Origin: Niastella koreensis GR20-10
GTDB taxonomy: Bacteria; Bacteroidota; Bacteroidia; Chitinophagales; Chitinophagaceae
Length of the DNA: 64,000 nucleotides
Reading direction: 5' to 3'
NCBI RefSeq assembly: GCF_000246855.1
Contig: NC_016609.1
Span: 2,480,001 to 2,544,000 of the forward strand
Numbering within the stretch: position 1 is the first letter of the stretch; each line of letters opens with the position of its first letter. Below the pieces are notes generated by a model. That model was not told where the DNA came from and did no database searches. It worked only from the letters and a program-made list of their open reading frames with translations. Positions 41,594 to 50,115 of the stretch are shown piece by piece. A program made the translations under genes and the position numbers.

Positions 41594-42096
41594 TCGAAAA
41601 GGAGCATTCCAAAACCCAATGTGAGAAAATAGTAAAATATGTAGGGGGCGATAAAGACCGGTTTACGGAGCTGATGCAATTGTTCTTAAAAGGTGAGTAC
41701 CGGGTAACGCAACGGGCAGCCTGGCCCCTGAGTATTTGTGTGGAGCATCACCCCGAACTGATAACCCCCTGGTTTAAACAAATACTGCCCCTGTTGAAAA
41801 AGCCCGGGGTGCATAATGCGGTGGTTAGAAATATAGTGCGGCTGCTTCAATACGTAAACATTCCCAAACGCTTTCACGGACAGGTGATGAACGATTGTTT
41901 TGAGTTTATTGCCGATAACAATGCCGCCCCGGCCGTTAAAGCCTTTTCGCTCACCATCCTGGAGAACCTGTCCGCCGAATACCCGGACATCAAACCGGAA
42001 TTAAAACTGATTATAGAAGAACGCTGGCAGTATGAAACGGCGGCGTTTCATTCCAGGGCTAAAAAAGTGCTGAAGAAATACCCCTTCGGGAAATGA
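41575..42096 (+). CDS. HEAT-repeat-like protein of unknown function
   Basis: A 173-residue all-helical protein. The start at 41575 gives MDLLKAIEKEHSKTQCEK; the longer frame from 41542 is rejected because it would consume the divergent promoter. Paired helices such as FTELMQLFLKGEYRVTQR and KAFSLTILENLSAEYP resemble armadillo or HEAT units. No catalytic motif is seen. Its stop (42094-42096) is inside a repeat word. Confidence 0.6.
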   Translation: MDLLKAIEKEHSKTQCEKIVKYVGGDKDRFTELMQLFLKGEYRVTQRAAWPLSICVEHHPELITPWFKQILPLLKKPGVHNAVVRNIVRLLQYVNIPKRFHGQVMNDCFEFIADNNAAPAVKAFSLTILENLSAEYPDIKPELKLIIEERWQYETAAFHSRAKKVLKKYPFGK

Positions 42097-42137
42097 AAAA
42101 TGAAAAATCAGGAATGAAGAATGAGAAAGTCAAATGT
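42094..42137. repeat. Direct repeat, AATGAAAA words
   Basis: AAATGAAAAATGAAAAATC, GGAATGAAGAATGAG. The TGA of the HEAT-like gene is part of the first word. Confidence 0.65.
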
Positions 42138-42164
42138 CCAATGTTGAATGTAGAAGTGAAGAAA

Positions 42165-42214
42165 ACTGGTAAAAGCCTAAAGGTTAAAGGCAAAAGCCAA
42201 AACCCAAAACCCGG
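42165..42214. repeat. Direct repeat, AAAAGCC words
   Basis: Words GTAAAAGCCTAAAGG, TTAAAGGCAAAAGCC and AAAACCCAAAACCC. It is related to the AAGCCTAAAGC family and lies just before the DUF2071 stop. Confidence 0.6.
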
Positions 42215-42217
42215 CAA

Positions 42218-42946
42218 TCAAACCACCCGCTTACTAAACACATTAATATCCGACCCCTCGGCCAGGAAAACAGAAACGGGCGCCTGGTCTTTCAGAACCG
42301 AAAAGGAGGGACCGTACAGGTTGGCGAAATCACAATCAATTTTATACTGGTCTACGGGGAAAACGTTCCAGCTGGGATGAGAAACCTGGTATTCGCCGGT
42401 GAGGTGCTGGTTCATCCGGGAATAACCCCAGAAATGTTCGGTAATAAACTCCTCTTCACTGCCTGCCTGCAGGGGAAACTTGGCCAACCCGGTTTTGGCT
42501 TCAATGCCGTTCCAGTGGTCATTGAATTTCCAGTGGTAACCAACATGCTGTTCGTTGCTGGCGGTATTGGCGAAGTGCTTCATGGGCAGCGTTACATACC
42601 GCTCCTTAAAAAGCGAATTGGCAATAAAAGTGATGGCCCGCTTGGGAACGATCTCTTTTACAAACACCACGCCGCGTTTGTACTCATTATTTTCTTTGTA
42701 GCGAACATAAAAACGCAGGTTCACCTCGGGAAAGCTGGTATGATAAGGAACAGGAATGCCCATTACGCGGGTATTATGAAAAAGAAATCCAACCAGGCTT
42801 ACGTAGGTGCGGTTGTTCCAGGTATCCAGTTCTGTTTTGGCGGGTAAGAATGGTTGCAGGATGGCGGGATCAACCACATAATTGGCCATAATAAGCCTAA
42901 GCCATTGCGCGCTGAGGAATTTCCGTTGTTTCATAGTTGAGTGCAA
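42218..42946 (-). CDS. DUF2071 (YqjF-like) protein
   Basis: A 242-residue protein of the DUF2071 family, recognised by FLSAQWLRLIMANYVVDP, FPEVNLRFYVRY and FVKEIVPKRAITFIAN. YqjF proteins of this family are soluble and of unknown function. It starts 13 nt after the VOC gene stop and the two are probably co-transcribed. A start four residues later is possible. Confidence 0.85.
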   Translation of the reverse strand: MHSTMKQRKFLSAQWLRLIMANYVVDPAILQPFLPAKTELDTWNNRTYVSLVGFLFHNTRVMGIPVPYHTSFPEVNLRFYVRYKENNEYKRGVVFVKEIVPKRAITFIANSLFKERYVTLPMKHFANTASNEQHVGYHWKFNDHWNGIEAKTGLAKFPLQAGSEEEFITEHFWGYSRMNQHLTGEYQVSHPSWNVFPVDQYKIDCDFANLYGPSFSVLKDQAPVSVFLAEGSDINVFSKRVV

Positions 42947-42959
42947 AAGTAGGCTGAAT

Positions 42960-43340
42960 TTAGGAGGTCTGGGGCGGATTTTGATACAATCCGATCACAT
43001 TCCCGGCAGGGTCGCGAAAACGGGCGGTGATCTCGGGCGCATCTTCGCCAACCGGTTGCACAATAGTACCGCCATTGATGATCACTTTGGCGATCGTTTC
43101 TTCAATGTCGTCTACCATCACATACACCAGTAAGCCGGGCGTGGTGGCCGGGGTGCGGCCTTTTACCCAGGCGCCGCTTACTTCACCTACTCCATCGTCA
43201 AACGCAGTAGCGCCGTCGCCGCGCTTGCGAATGTTCCAGCCAAATACCGCTTTGTAAAAGTCGGAAGAACGCTCTATGTCTTCAGCTGCCATTTCAATAT
43301 AGCAGATCTTACCATTTCCATAAGTGGGTTGTTTGTCCAT
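42960..43340 (-). CDS. VOC-superfamily (glyoxalase-like) protein
   Basis: A 126-residue protein of the vicinal oxygen chelate superfamily. YGNGKICYIEMAAEDIERS and DFYKAVFGWNI are the first beta-alpha unit, PGLLVYVMVDDIEETIAKV the second, and RFRDPAGNVIGLYQ the family C-terminus. Metal ligands would include the glutamate in YIEM. It may act in detoxification or antibiotic inactivation; the substrate is unknown. It is transcribed with the DUF2071 gene. Confidence 0.9.
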   Translation of the reverse strand: MDKQPTYGNGKICYIEMAAEDIERSSDFYKAVFGWNIRKRGDGATAFDDGVGEVSGAWVKGRTPATTPGLLVYVMVDDIEETIAKVIINGGTIVQPVGEDAPEITARFRDPAGNVIGLYQNPPQTS

Positions 43341-43423
43341 CGTAGTAGTTTGAATGGTTTTATCCGGGTTTTGATTTAATGTAATTTACCCAATAAATTG
43401 CGGATCCGTTTAATATCTGTTAT

Positions 43424-44710
43424 ATGAAAAATAATCGCACCTGTAAGCTGGCTGTACTGCTTTTCGTCGTGACTGCAATGACTGCGCGGGCCCAGAATTT
43501 TCCTTCCAATACCGACGAATCGAAGGTGCCACCTTATACCCTGCCCGATGTACTGCAAATGCCCATTGGCAAAACCGTTATCAACAGCAATCAATGGCTG
43601 CATGCGCAACGGCCCTATATTTATCATTTATACGAGAAAAACCAGTTCGGCCGGTATCCGGCAACGAAAACAATCAGCCGCTTTAAGATCCTGGAAACAG
43701 ACAACCAGGCACTGGATGGACTAGCCACCCGCAAACAGGTGCGCATTTATTTGCATCCTGCCGATACATCGGTATACATGGATGTATTATTATATCTGCC
43801 CAATGCGGTTAAAACACCGGCGCCGGTTTTTGTAGCATATAATTTCAGCGGCAATCATACCATTACCGCCGAAAAAAATGTGTTGCTGAGCAACCGGTGG
43901 ATGTATTTCAGAGGAAAAGGCGTAGTGAACAATCGCGCTACCGAGGCAGCGCGCGGAACCGATACCGCCAGCTGGCAGTTGAAAACCATATTATCAAAAG
44001 GCTTTGCTTTGGCCACTGCTTATTATGGCGATCTTGAACCCGATACCGCCACCGGCTACACCACGGGCATTCGCACCACGCTGAAAGAGGTGCTGAATAT
44101 TCAACCCGATGAATGGTGCACCATGGGCGCCTGGGCCTGGGGGTTAAGCCGGATCGCTGATTACTTACAAACTGATAAAAATATCGACGCCGGTAAAATT
44201 GCGCTGATGGGGCATTCCCGCCTGGGCAAAGCCACTTTGTGGGCCGGCGCCAGCGACCCGCGTTTTGCGCTCATCGTTTCCAACGAATCGGGCGAAGGCG
44301 GAGCTGCCTTATCGAGAAGATGGTATGGCGAAACCGTGCAAATTATCACGGCCCATTTCCCGCACTGGTTTGTGGCAAAATATAAAACCTATGGCGATGA
44401 TGTGACCAAACTACCTGTAGACGGACATATGTTATTGTCGTTAATGGCGCCCCGGCCTTTGTACGTGGCCAGTGCCGTGGAAGATACCTGGAGCGATCCG
44501 AAAGGTGAGTTTTTAAGTGCGCGGGAAGCCAGCAGGGTATATGCTTTATTTGGGAAAAAAGGCATCGATACCAGTAGCATGCCTCCCTTGAATACACCAG
44601 TTGGCGAAACCGTTCGCTATCACATCCGGAGCGGTAAACATGCGGTTACTTTGTACGACTGGGAGCAGTATTTGAAATTTGCTTCGGAGCAGTTTGGCTT
44701 GAGACGTTGA
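43424..44710 (+). CDS. Glucuronoyl esterase (CE15 family)
   Basis: A 428-residue exported esterase. The signal peptide ends at ARAQ. Ser265 in GHSRLGKATLWAGA is the nucleophile, Glu288 in VSNESGEGGAAL the acid residue, and His406 in SGKHAVTLYDW the base; these positions fit bacterial CE15 enzymes as I recall them. It should cleave the ester bond between glucuronic acid of xylan and lignin alcohols. A cysteine common in this family after NESG is Glu here. It is followed by a GH2 glycosidase and is probably part of a plant glycan locus. The stop is inside a repeat word. Confidence 0.88.
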   Translation: MKNNRTCKLAVLLFVVTAMTARAQNFPSNTDESKVPPYTLPDVLQMPIGKTVINSNQWLHAQRPYIYHLYEKNQFGRYPATKTISRFKILETDNQALDGLATRKQVRIYLHPADTSVYMDVLLYLPNAVKTPAPVFVAYNFSGNHTITAEKNVLLSNRWMYFRGKGVVNNRATEAARGTDTASWQLKTILSKGFALATAYYGDLEPDTATGYTTGIRTTLKEVLNIQPDEWCTMGAWAWGLSRIADYLQTDKNIDAGKIALMGHSRLGKATLWAGASDPRFALIVSNESGEGGAALSRRWYGETVQIITAHFPHWFVAKYKTYGDDVTKLPVDGHMLLSLMAPRPLYVASAVEDTWSDPKGEFLSAREASRVYALFGKKGIDTSSMPPLNTPVGETVRYHIRSGKHAVTLYDWEQYLKFASEQFGLRR

Positions 44711-44784
44711 TACGTTGACAAGTTAACATGTTGACAAGGGGGAAGCAGGTTGACAGGGTTGATAAAGTTGACGAAGTTGATGAA
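44705..44784. repeat. Direct-repeat block, GTTGACA/GTTAACA words
   Basis: CGTTGATACGTTGACAAG, TTAACATGTTGACAAG, GTTGACAGGGTTGATAAAG and GTTGACGAAGTTGATG. The CE15 stop (TGA, 44708-44710) is the first of these words. The reverse complement of this family appears at 49222-49286 and as a full fold-back at 53687-53816. Confidence 0.75.
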
Positions 44785-44844
44785 GGAGCCGGAAATAGAA
44801 ATTGAAACCCTGGGATCTGCCGTTTTCAGGACTCAACAGGATAG

Positions 44845-44871
44845 TTGCCCCGGATGGGGCTTCTATATTTG
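44845..44871 (+). promoter_or_regulatory. Promoter for the GH2 gene
   Basis: TTG (44845-44847), a 16-nt spacer, then TATATTTG (44864-44871). The start codon is 14 nt downstream. Confidence 0.45.
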
Positions 44872-44884
44872 AGTACGTACTATT

Positions 44885-47848
44885 ATGCGCCATATGATGA
44901 AAAAATGCTTCCTTGCTTTCTTCCTGGCATTTTGCTGCCTGTATTCCCATGCACAACGCACCACATATAATTTTAATAGCAGCTGGAAAGTGCTGGTGGG
45001 TGATAACGCCGATGCCAAAGAGGCCGGTTTTAACGATGCCGGCTGGAAACCGGTAACCCTGCCCTATGCCTGGAACGAAGACGACGCTTTTAAAAAAGAT
45101 ATAAAAGACCTTACTACCGGCATTGCCTGGTACCGCAAACATTTTAAATTACCTGCAACTGCAAAGGGACAAAAAATATTCCTGGAGTTTGAAGGCATCA
45201 GGCAGGCGGGTGAGTTTTATTTAAATGGAAAGCCGATCGGCCTGCATGAGAACGGCGTTACTGCTTTTGGGTTCGATATTTCTGATCTCGTAAATACAGG
45301 CGATGCCGAAAACGTACTGGCTGTTCGCATCGATAACAGCTGGGAATATCATGAACGCGCTACCAATACCAAATTTCAGTGGGAAGATAAAAATTTCAAT
45401 GCCAACTATGGCGGCATTAACAAGAATGTATACCTGCACATTGCCGGTAAATTGTATCAAACCCTGCCATTGTTCACTACATTGGGCACTACAGGGGTAT
45501 ATGTATATGCCGATCAGTATAACATCAAAGGCGGCTCCGCTACCATTCATGCCGAATCACAAATAAAAAATGAAACCACTCAACCGCAGAACATAGTGTA
45601 TGAAGTGGCTGTAACCGATGCAAAAGGCGCGCCGGTAAAAACTTTTTCCGGTGCTGCAACCACCCTGGCGCCCGGCGCAACAGCTACGGTGAACGCGGCT
45701 TCGCCAGTAAATGATCTGCATTTCTGGAGCTGGGGGTATGGGTATTTATATACGGTTCAAACTACGTTAAAGGTGAATGGTAAAGCGGTGGATGTGGTAA
45801 GCACCAAGACAGGTTTTCGTAAAACAGAATTTAAAGATGGCATGATCTACCTGAACGACCGGGTAATTATGGTGCATGGTTATGCCCAGCGCACCAGCAA
45901 CGAATGGCCGGCCATTGGGTTAAGCGTTCCGGCCTGGTTAAGTGATTACAGCAATGGTTTAATGGTGGAAGGAAATGGCAATCTTGTTAGGTGGATGCAC
46001 ATCACGCCCTGGAAACAGGATATTGAAAGTTGCGACCGCGTTGGCCTGATGCAATCCATGCAGGCGGGCGATGCCGAACATGATATCACCGGCACCCGGT
46101 GGGAGCAACGCAAAGCGGTGATACGCGATGCCATCATTTACAATAAAAATAATCCCAGTATCATTTTTTATGAATCGGGAAATGAGTCTATCAGCGAAGC
46201 GCATATGGCTGAGATGAAGGCCATCCGCGATCAGTACGATCCGCATGGGGGCCGGGCCATCGGTTCCCGCGAAATGCTCGACAGCAAAGTGGCTGAATAC
46301 GGTGGTGAAATGTTATATACCAATAAGAGCGCGCACATTCCCATGTGGGCCATGGAATATTCGCGGGATGAAGGTTCGCGCAAATACTGGGACGACCATA
46401 CCCCACCCTTTCACAAAGATGGCGACGGGCCTCAATACAATGGACAAAACGCGGCGGTGTATAACCGCAATATGGAATCGCATGCGGTGGAGAATGTAAA
46501 ACGCTGGTTTGAATTCTGGAATGAACGTCCGGGTACCGGCAGGCGCGTGAGTGCAGGCGGTGTGAATATCGTGTTTTCAGAAACCAATACCCATCACCGC
46601 GGGGCGGAAAATTACCGGTGCAGCGGCGAGGTGGATGCCTTGCGCATTAAGAAGCAAAACTATTATGCCAACCAGGTAATGTGGAATGGATGGGTGAACC
46701 CGGAGAAAAACAGTCTGCATATTATTGGCCATTGGAATTATGCATCGGGCGTAAAGAAAGATGTTTACGTAGTATCTACGGCAGATAAAGTTGAATTAAA
46801 AGTAAATGGCAAATCGCTGGGGTATGGACAAAAAAGCGATGGCTTTCTGTTCACATTTAAAAATATAGAATGGCAGGCCGGCACTATTTCCGCAACGGGT
46901 TATGACGCCAATGGAAAACAAGTGTGCGAAGGCGCCATTACTACCAAAGGCAATCCCGTTGCATTACGGTTAACCAATATTGAAAGACCGGCGCCTTTTA
47001 TTGCAAATGGGCAGGACCTGTCGCTGGTAGAAGTGGAGGTGGTCGATGCCAAAGGCGAACGCTGTCCTACGGCGTTGAATACAATTCATTTTAGTTTGGA
47101 AGGGCCCGCCGAGTGGCGCGGTGGTATGGCCATAGGACCAGATAATTACATCCTGGCCAAAAGCCTGCCTGTTGAAAATGGGGTGAACCGGGTGCTGATC
47201 CGTTCAACCACCACCCCGGGAAAAATATCGGTAAAGGTTACTGCCGATGGGTTGCAACCCGCCAGCCTCACACTAATTTCCGCTCCTTTTATAGAAAACG
47301 ATGGATTGGCTGCCCGGCTTCCGGCAGCAGGTTTGCCTTGCAGGCTCGACAGAGGCCCAACGCCAGCAACACCATCTTATACGATAACCCGTACACCAAT
47401 TGCCATTATAAAAGCAACGGCCGGCGCGCATACCGACAGTGCTTTTGCCAGCTATGATGATAACGAGTTAAGCGATTGGGTAAATGATGGTAAACTGGAA
47501 ACTGCGTGGATAGAATACGAACTGGAACGGCCGGCTACTGTCAGCGAGGTAACATTAAAGCTGAATAATTTTCGCAGCCGTGCCTATCCATTGATTATTA
47601 CGGTAGATGGCAGGGAAGTATTTGCCGGTTCAACCAAACCTACCCTGGGTTATTATACCATTGCCTGCAAACCGGAGAAGGGAAAAAAAGTGAGAATACA
47701 GTTAGCGAAGGTTTCAAAAGATGAAGGCGGTAATACCATGGTGGAAGTAAATGGCAAAAAGCTGGATGATGGCGTTGCCCGCGACGATTCAAAAGCCAAA
47801 GGAACGCTGAGTATTATTGAAGCTGAAATTTATGAAGCAGCGCCCTGA
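44885..47848 (+). CDS. Glycoside hydrolase family 2 enzyme
   Basis: A 987-residue exported beta-glycosidase. The signal peptide ends at SHAQ. The GH2 sugar-binding domain (about 25-190; WYRKHFKLPATAKGQKIFLE), the immunoglobulin-like domain and the TIM barrel follow in order. The acid/base glutamate is in IFYESGNES near residue 434, the nucleophile in IVFSETNTH near 565. After the barrel come a DUF4982-like domain (about 665-760), a further beta-domain, and a C-terminal carbohydrate-binding-like domain (about 860-985). Galactoside or glucuronide cleavage is likely. It is next to a CE15 esterase. Confidence 0.92.
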   Translation: MRHMMKKCFLAFFLAFCCLYSHAQRTTYNFNSSWKVLVGDNADAKEAGFNDAGWKPVTLPYAWNEDDAFKKDIKDLTTGIAWYRKHFKLPATAKGQKIFLEFEGIRQAGEFYLNGKPIGLHENGVTAFGFDISDLVNTGDAENVLAVRIDNSWEYHERATNTKFQWEDKNFNANYGGINKNVYLHIAGKLYQTLPLFTTLGTTGVYVYADQYNIKGGSATIHAESQIKNETTQPQNIVYEVAVTDAKGAPVKTFSGAATTLAPGATATVNAASPVNDLHFWSWGYGYLYTVQTTLKVNGKAVDVVSTKTGFRKTEFKDGMIYLNDRVIMVHGYAQRTSNEWPAIGLSVPAWLSDYSNGLMVEGNGNLVRWMHITPWKQDIESCDRVGLMQSMQAGDAEHDITGTRWEQRKAVIRDAIIYNKNNPSIIFYESGNESISEAHMAEMKAIRDQYDPHGGRAIGSREMLDSKVAEYGGEMLYTNKSAHIPMWAMEYSRDEGSRKYWDDHTPPFHKDGDGPQYNGQNAAVYNRNMESHAVENVKRWFEFWNERPGTGRRVSAGGVNIVFSETNTHHRGAENYRCSGEVDALRIKKQNYYANQVMWNGWVNPEKNSLHIIGHWNYASGVKKDVYVVSTADKVELKVNGKSLGYGQKSDGFLFTFKNIEWQAGTISATGYDANGKQVCEGAITTKGNPVALRLTNIERPAPFIANGQDLSLVEVEVVDAKGERCPTALNTIHFSLEGPAEWRGGMAIGPDNYILAKSLPVENGVNRVLIRSTTTPGKISVKVTADGLQPASLTLISAPFIENDGLAARLPAAGLPCRLDRGPTPATPSYTITRTPIAIIKATAGAHTDSAFASYDDNELSDWVNDGKLETAWIEYELERPATVSEVTLKLNNFRSRAYPLIITVDGREVFAGSTKPTLGYYTIACKPEKGKKVRIQLAKVSKDEGGNTMVEVNGKKLDDGVARDDSKAKGTLSIIEAEIYEAAP

Positions 47849-47862
47849 GAGGAGTGTGAAAG

Positions 47863-47903
47863 TGGCCACCAGTTACTACCGGTGGCCATGATATGATTAT
47901 ATT
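47863..47903 (+). terminator. Terminator-like hairpin after the GH2 gene
   Basis: TGGCCACC (47863-47870) pairs with GGTGGCCA (47881-47888) around a 10-nt loop. An A+T-rich stretch follows at 47889-47909 with only a short T run. Confidence 0.5.
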
Positions 47904-47932
47904 TTTATACCCATCATTGATCTTATGCCTCT

Positions 47933-48346
47933 CTAAGGACAAATACCATATTCCTGTGGATCAAGTCCAACGATCGCTACCAGATACTCATTGCAAGTGG
48001 TAATAAACTGTAAAGACCCACCAGGCGAATTGTGGTAATTAACAACATTACACTCGCTTCCATCTTGAACCCATGACCATATGCAAAAATTATCCCGGCC
48101 GCTTAAAAAAACTACAACTGTCAATAAACCGCCTGAGCCATAATATGTAATAGGGAATGAAGGATTGGTATATGTTGTTGTTTGTCCCGCGCTGTTTGTA
48201 ACCGTAAGTTTAGTTATCTGCTGATTATTCAGATCGTTATCGTAAGTAATGTTGACGGTAGGGCCGCAATTATTTTTTGGTATTGATTTCCCCGAAAAGA
48301 AAAGTACAAAAATCCCCAGGATAATGGGAAGGATAAGTTTGTTCAT
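47933..48346 (-). CDS. Secreted protein of unknown function
   Basis: A 137-residue protein with an N-terminal hydrophobic segment (LILPIILGIFVLFFSG) that reads as a signal peptide. The mature chain is a small beta-rich domain with four cysteines (GPTVNITYDND, FCIWSWVQDGSECNVVN and CNEYLVAIV). I do not recognise it. It stands alone on the minus strand and is probably anchored or secreted. Confidence 0.5.
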   Translation of the reverse strand: MNKLILPIILGIFVLFFSGKSIPKNNCGPTVNITYDNDLNNQQITKLTVTNSAGQTTTYTNPSFPITYYGSGGLLTVVVFLSGRDNFCIWSWVQDGSECNVVNYHNSPGGSLQFITTCNEYLVAIVGLDPQEYGICP

Positions 48347-48431
48347 GATAAAGTTTTTGGTTAATGAACTTTAAGATAACACAAATCCTGCATTTCAAAT
48401 CAAATCATGCTTAACTGTTGCTGTTTTACTA

Positions 48432-49124
48432 CTAACTGTACCTATCATTCCTCCACGGATACGCCGTATTAGAATACCCGCGTTCTTCCCAAAAGCCTAA
48501 GACATTTTTAGGGAGAAATTCAATACGTTTTATCCATTTGGAACCTTTCCATGCATACAATTGCGGCGTTATCATACGCACGGGACCGCCGTGTTCAATG
48601 GGCAGTGGTTGACCTTCGTAGGTATGCACCAGCAACACATCGGGTTTCAAGGCTTCTTCCAGCGACACATTGGTGGTATAATCGTCGTACCCATAACATA
48701 GAATATGGGTAGCTGTTTCTTTGGGTTGAACCAGGGCTGCCAGATCCAGCAGGCGAACGCCCTTCCAGTTCATATTTAATTTACTCCAGGTAGTAACGCA
48801 ATGAAAATCGGAGGTGTCGTCAGTTTGTGGCAGGGCCATAAAATCGTCCCAGTTCAACGTAACCGGGTGCTCTACTTCGCCATCCACTACCAGTTGCCAC
48901 TCTGCCAACGGAATCTCCGGCTGAATGCCCAGGTCCAATACCGGCCATTTGCGGGTTTCCGTTTGCCCAACAGGAATTTCAGGCATACCATGCCGGTTTT
49001 GTTTACCGGTGCCCATGGGCCGGGTATCGGCCACAGAAGGCGTTTGTTTTATTTTTTCTTCGAACCGGTTTTTCAATTTCATGCGGGCTTCCACAATGCG
49101 GCTGAGTTTGTCTGATTGTTCCAT
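48432..49124 (-). CDS. Sulfite-oxidase-like molybdopterin oxidoreductase
   Basis: A 230-residue enzyme of the sulfite oxidase family with only the molybdenum-binding domain. The molybdenum ligand is the cysteine in SDFHCVTTWSKL. VLLVHTYEGQPLPIEHGGPV, MITPQLYAWKGSKW and GFWEERGY are conserved. It has no signal peptide and no heme domain, and so is probably cytoplasmic, unlike MsrP. It needs molybdenum cofactor, whose synthesis genes are not in the window. The substrate is unknown. Confidence 0.88.
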   Translation of the reverse strand: MEQSDKLSRIVEARMKLKNRFEEKIKQTPSVADTRPMGTGKQNRHGMPEIPVGQTETRKWPVLDLGIQPEIPLAEWQLVVDGEVEHPVTLNWDDFMALPQTDDTSDFHCVTTWSKLNMNWKGVRLLDLAALVQPKETATHILCYGYDDYTTNVSLEEALKPDVLLVHTYEGQPLPIEHGGPVRMITPQLYAWKGSKWIKRIEFLPKNVLGFWEERGYSNTAYPWRNDRYS

Positions 49125-49141
49125 GATTTAAAATTACCAAT

Positions 49142-49206
49142 AATATGGCAAATGGCAGAAGGCAAAGCGGCCTCCCCCCAACCCCCTCCATCGGAGGGGG
49201 AGTTTG
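49142..49206. repeat. AATGGCA words and a GC-rich hairpin
   Basis: ATATGGCAAATGGCAGAAGG followed by CCCCCTCC (49182-49189) and its complement GGAGGGGG (49193-49200). The hairpin sequence is familiar from other Bacteroidota intergenic regions. Confidence 0.6.
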
Positions 49207-49221
49207 GCACCCTTGCGATAA

Positions 49222-49286
49222 AACTTAACAGTCCTCAACGCGGGCGCTTATTAACGTGTTAACTTGTCAACTCGGTCAACTTTATC
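49222..49286. repeat. Repeat block, TTAACTTGTCAAC words
   Basis: ACGTGTTAACTTGTCAAC then TCGGTCAACTTTATCAG, the reverse complement of the words at 44705-44784. It lies in the gap 49125-49401. Confidence 0.65.
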
Positions 49287-49401
49287 AGCCTGTAATAACC
49301 CATGTGTGCCGTCTGCCATGCCCCTGTGGGTAACCGTTAATTTTTTTAAGAATTCATATGGAATTAATCAGCGGCCGCATCTCAATAAAAAATAACTGCG
49401 T

Positions 49402-50004
49402 ATGAACTCCCTTGCCTTACCTGTTGTTCACCCGGCATTTCAAAAACTGAAAGGTGCTGGCCGTTTATTGCATCTTACTGCCGGAGGATTGATTTTAGTA
49501 CATGCGCTGTCGCATATCAATCAGCCGCATAGCAGTCCGCTTTTTTTGGGTTGTTTGGTTTTTATGGCAGTTGACATCTTTATCCTGGCCATGGCCGGAA
49601 AAAATATTGCAGCCGATCTGCCGCTGGTGAACCTGTTCTTCCGCCTCATTGAGATCATCTTTTTCCTGGGTATTGGCTTAAATTCCTGTATGCACAGCGA
49701 GTGGGTGGTTGGGGCCGGACATGCATTGATGAGTGCAGCCTATGGCTATCTGTTCCTGTGCGAGAAGCGAATGCTTACCAGCGAATATGTGGCCATTCAC
49801 CATACGGGCATCACCATTCCCGCCCTGCCCGAAAGCCGGTTTGTGATTTGGTCCAACATCGATCATATTGATGCTCAGTACGATTCCATCACTATTGCGG
49901 CTTCCGGCGATAAATCTTACCATTTTGACCTTCGTAAAAATCTTCAATTCGAAGAACTCGATCAAATTCACGAATTTTGCAGGCATTATTTAAAACAGCT
50001 TTAA
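49402..50004 (+). CDS. Membrane protein with a C-terminal PH-like domain
   Basis: A 200-residue protein. Three or four membrane segments are visible in residues 20-135 (LTAGGLILVHALSH, FLGCLVFMAVDIFILAMAG, LFFRLIEIIFFLGIGL and LMSAAYGYLFLC). The last 65 residues look like a beta-rich PH-type domain (YVAIHHTGITIPALPESRFVIW, DHIDAQYDSITI). No family name is certain. The TAA stop overlaps a repeat. A radical SAM gene follows at 50116; no shared promoter is evident. Confidence 0.65.
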   Translation: MNSLALPVVHPAFQKLKGAGRLLHLTAGGLILVHALSHINQPHSSPLFLGCLVFMAVDIFILAMAGKNIAADLPLVNLFFRLIEIIFFLGIGLNSCMHSEWVVGAGHALMSAAYGYLFLCEKRMLTSEYVAIHHTGITIPALPESRFVIWSNIDHIDAQYDSITIAASGDKSYHFDLRKNLQFEELDQIHEFCRHYLKQL

Positions 50005-50085
50005 GCGGTAAGCCGTAAGCTGTAAGCCAGAAAGCGCTAACTGTATTTGCTTATAGCTTATCGCTTAGGGCTTATAGCCTGGATT
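50001..50085. repeat. Fold-back repeat, AAGCTGTAAGCC words
   Basis: Left arm GTAAGCCGTAAGCTGTAAGC; right arm TATAGCTTATCGCTTAGGGC. It overlaps the stop codon of the preceding gene (50002-50004) and fills the gap before the radical SAM gene. Confidence 0.75.
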
Positions 50086-50115
50086 TTTAGTGCAGAAGGC
50101 TTGAAAAAGAACAAA

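Noticed and set aside
42093..42380. 95-residue frame after the HEAT-like gene
   Set aside because: Starts in the AATGAAAA repeat and runs into antisense of DUF2071; composition is repeat-like.
48801..49115. 104-residue plus-strand frame
   Set aside because: Antisense to the sulfite-oxidase-like gene, which has the molybdenum ligand and other motifs.
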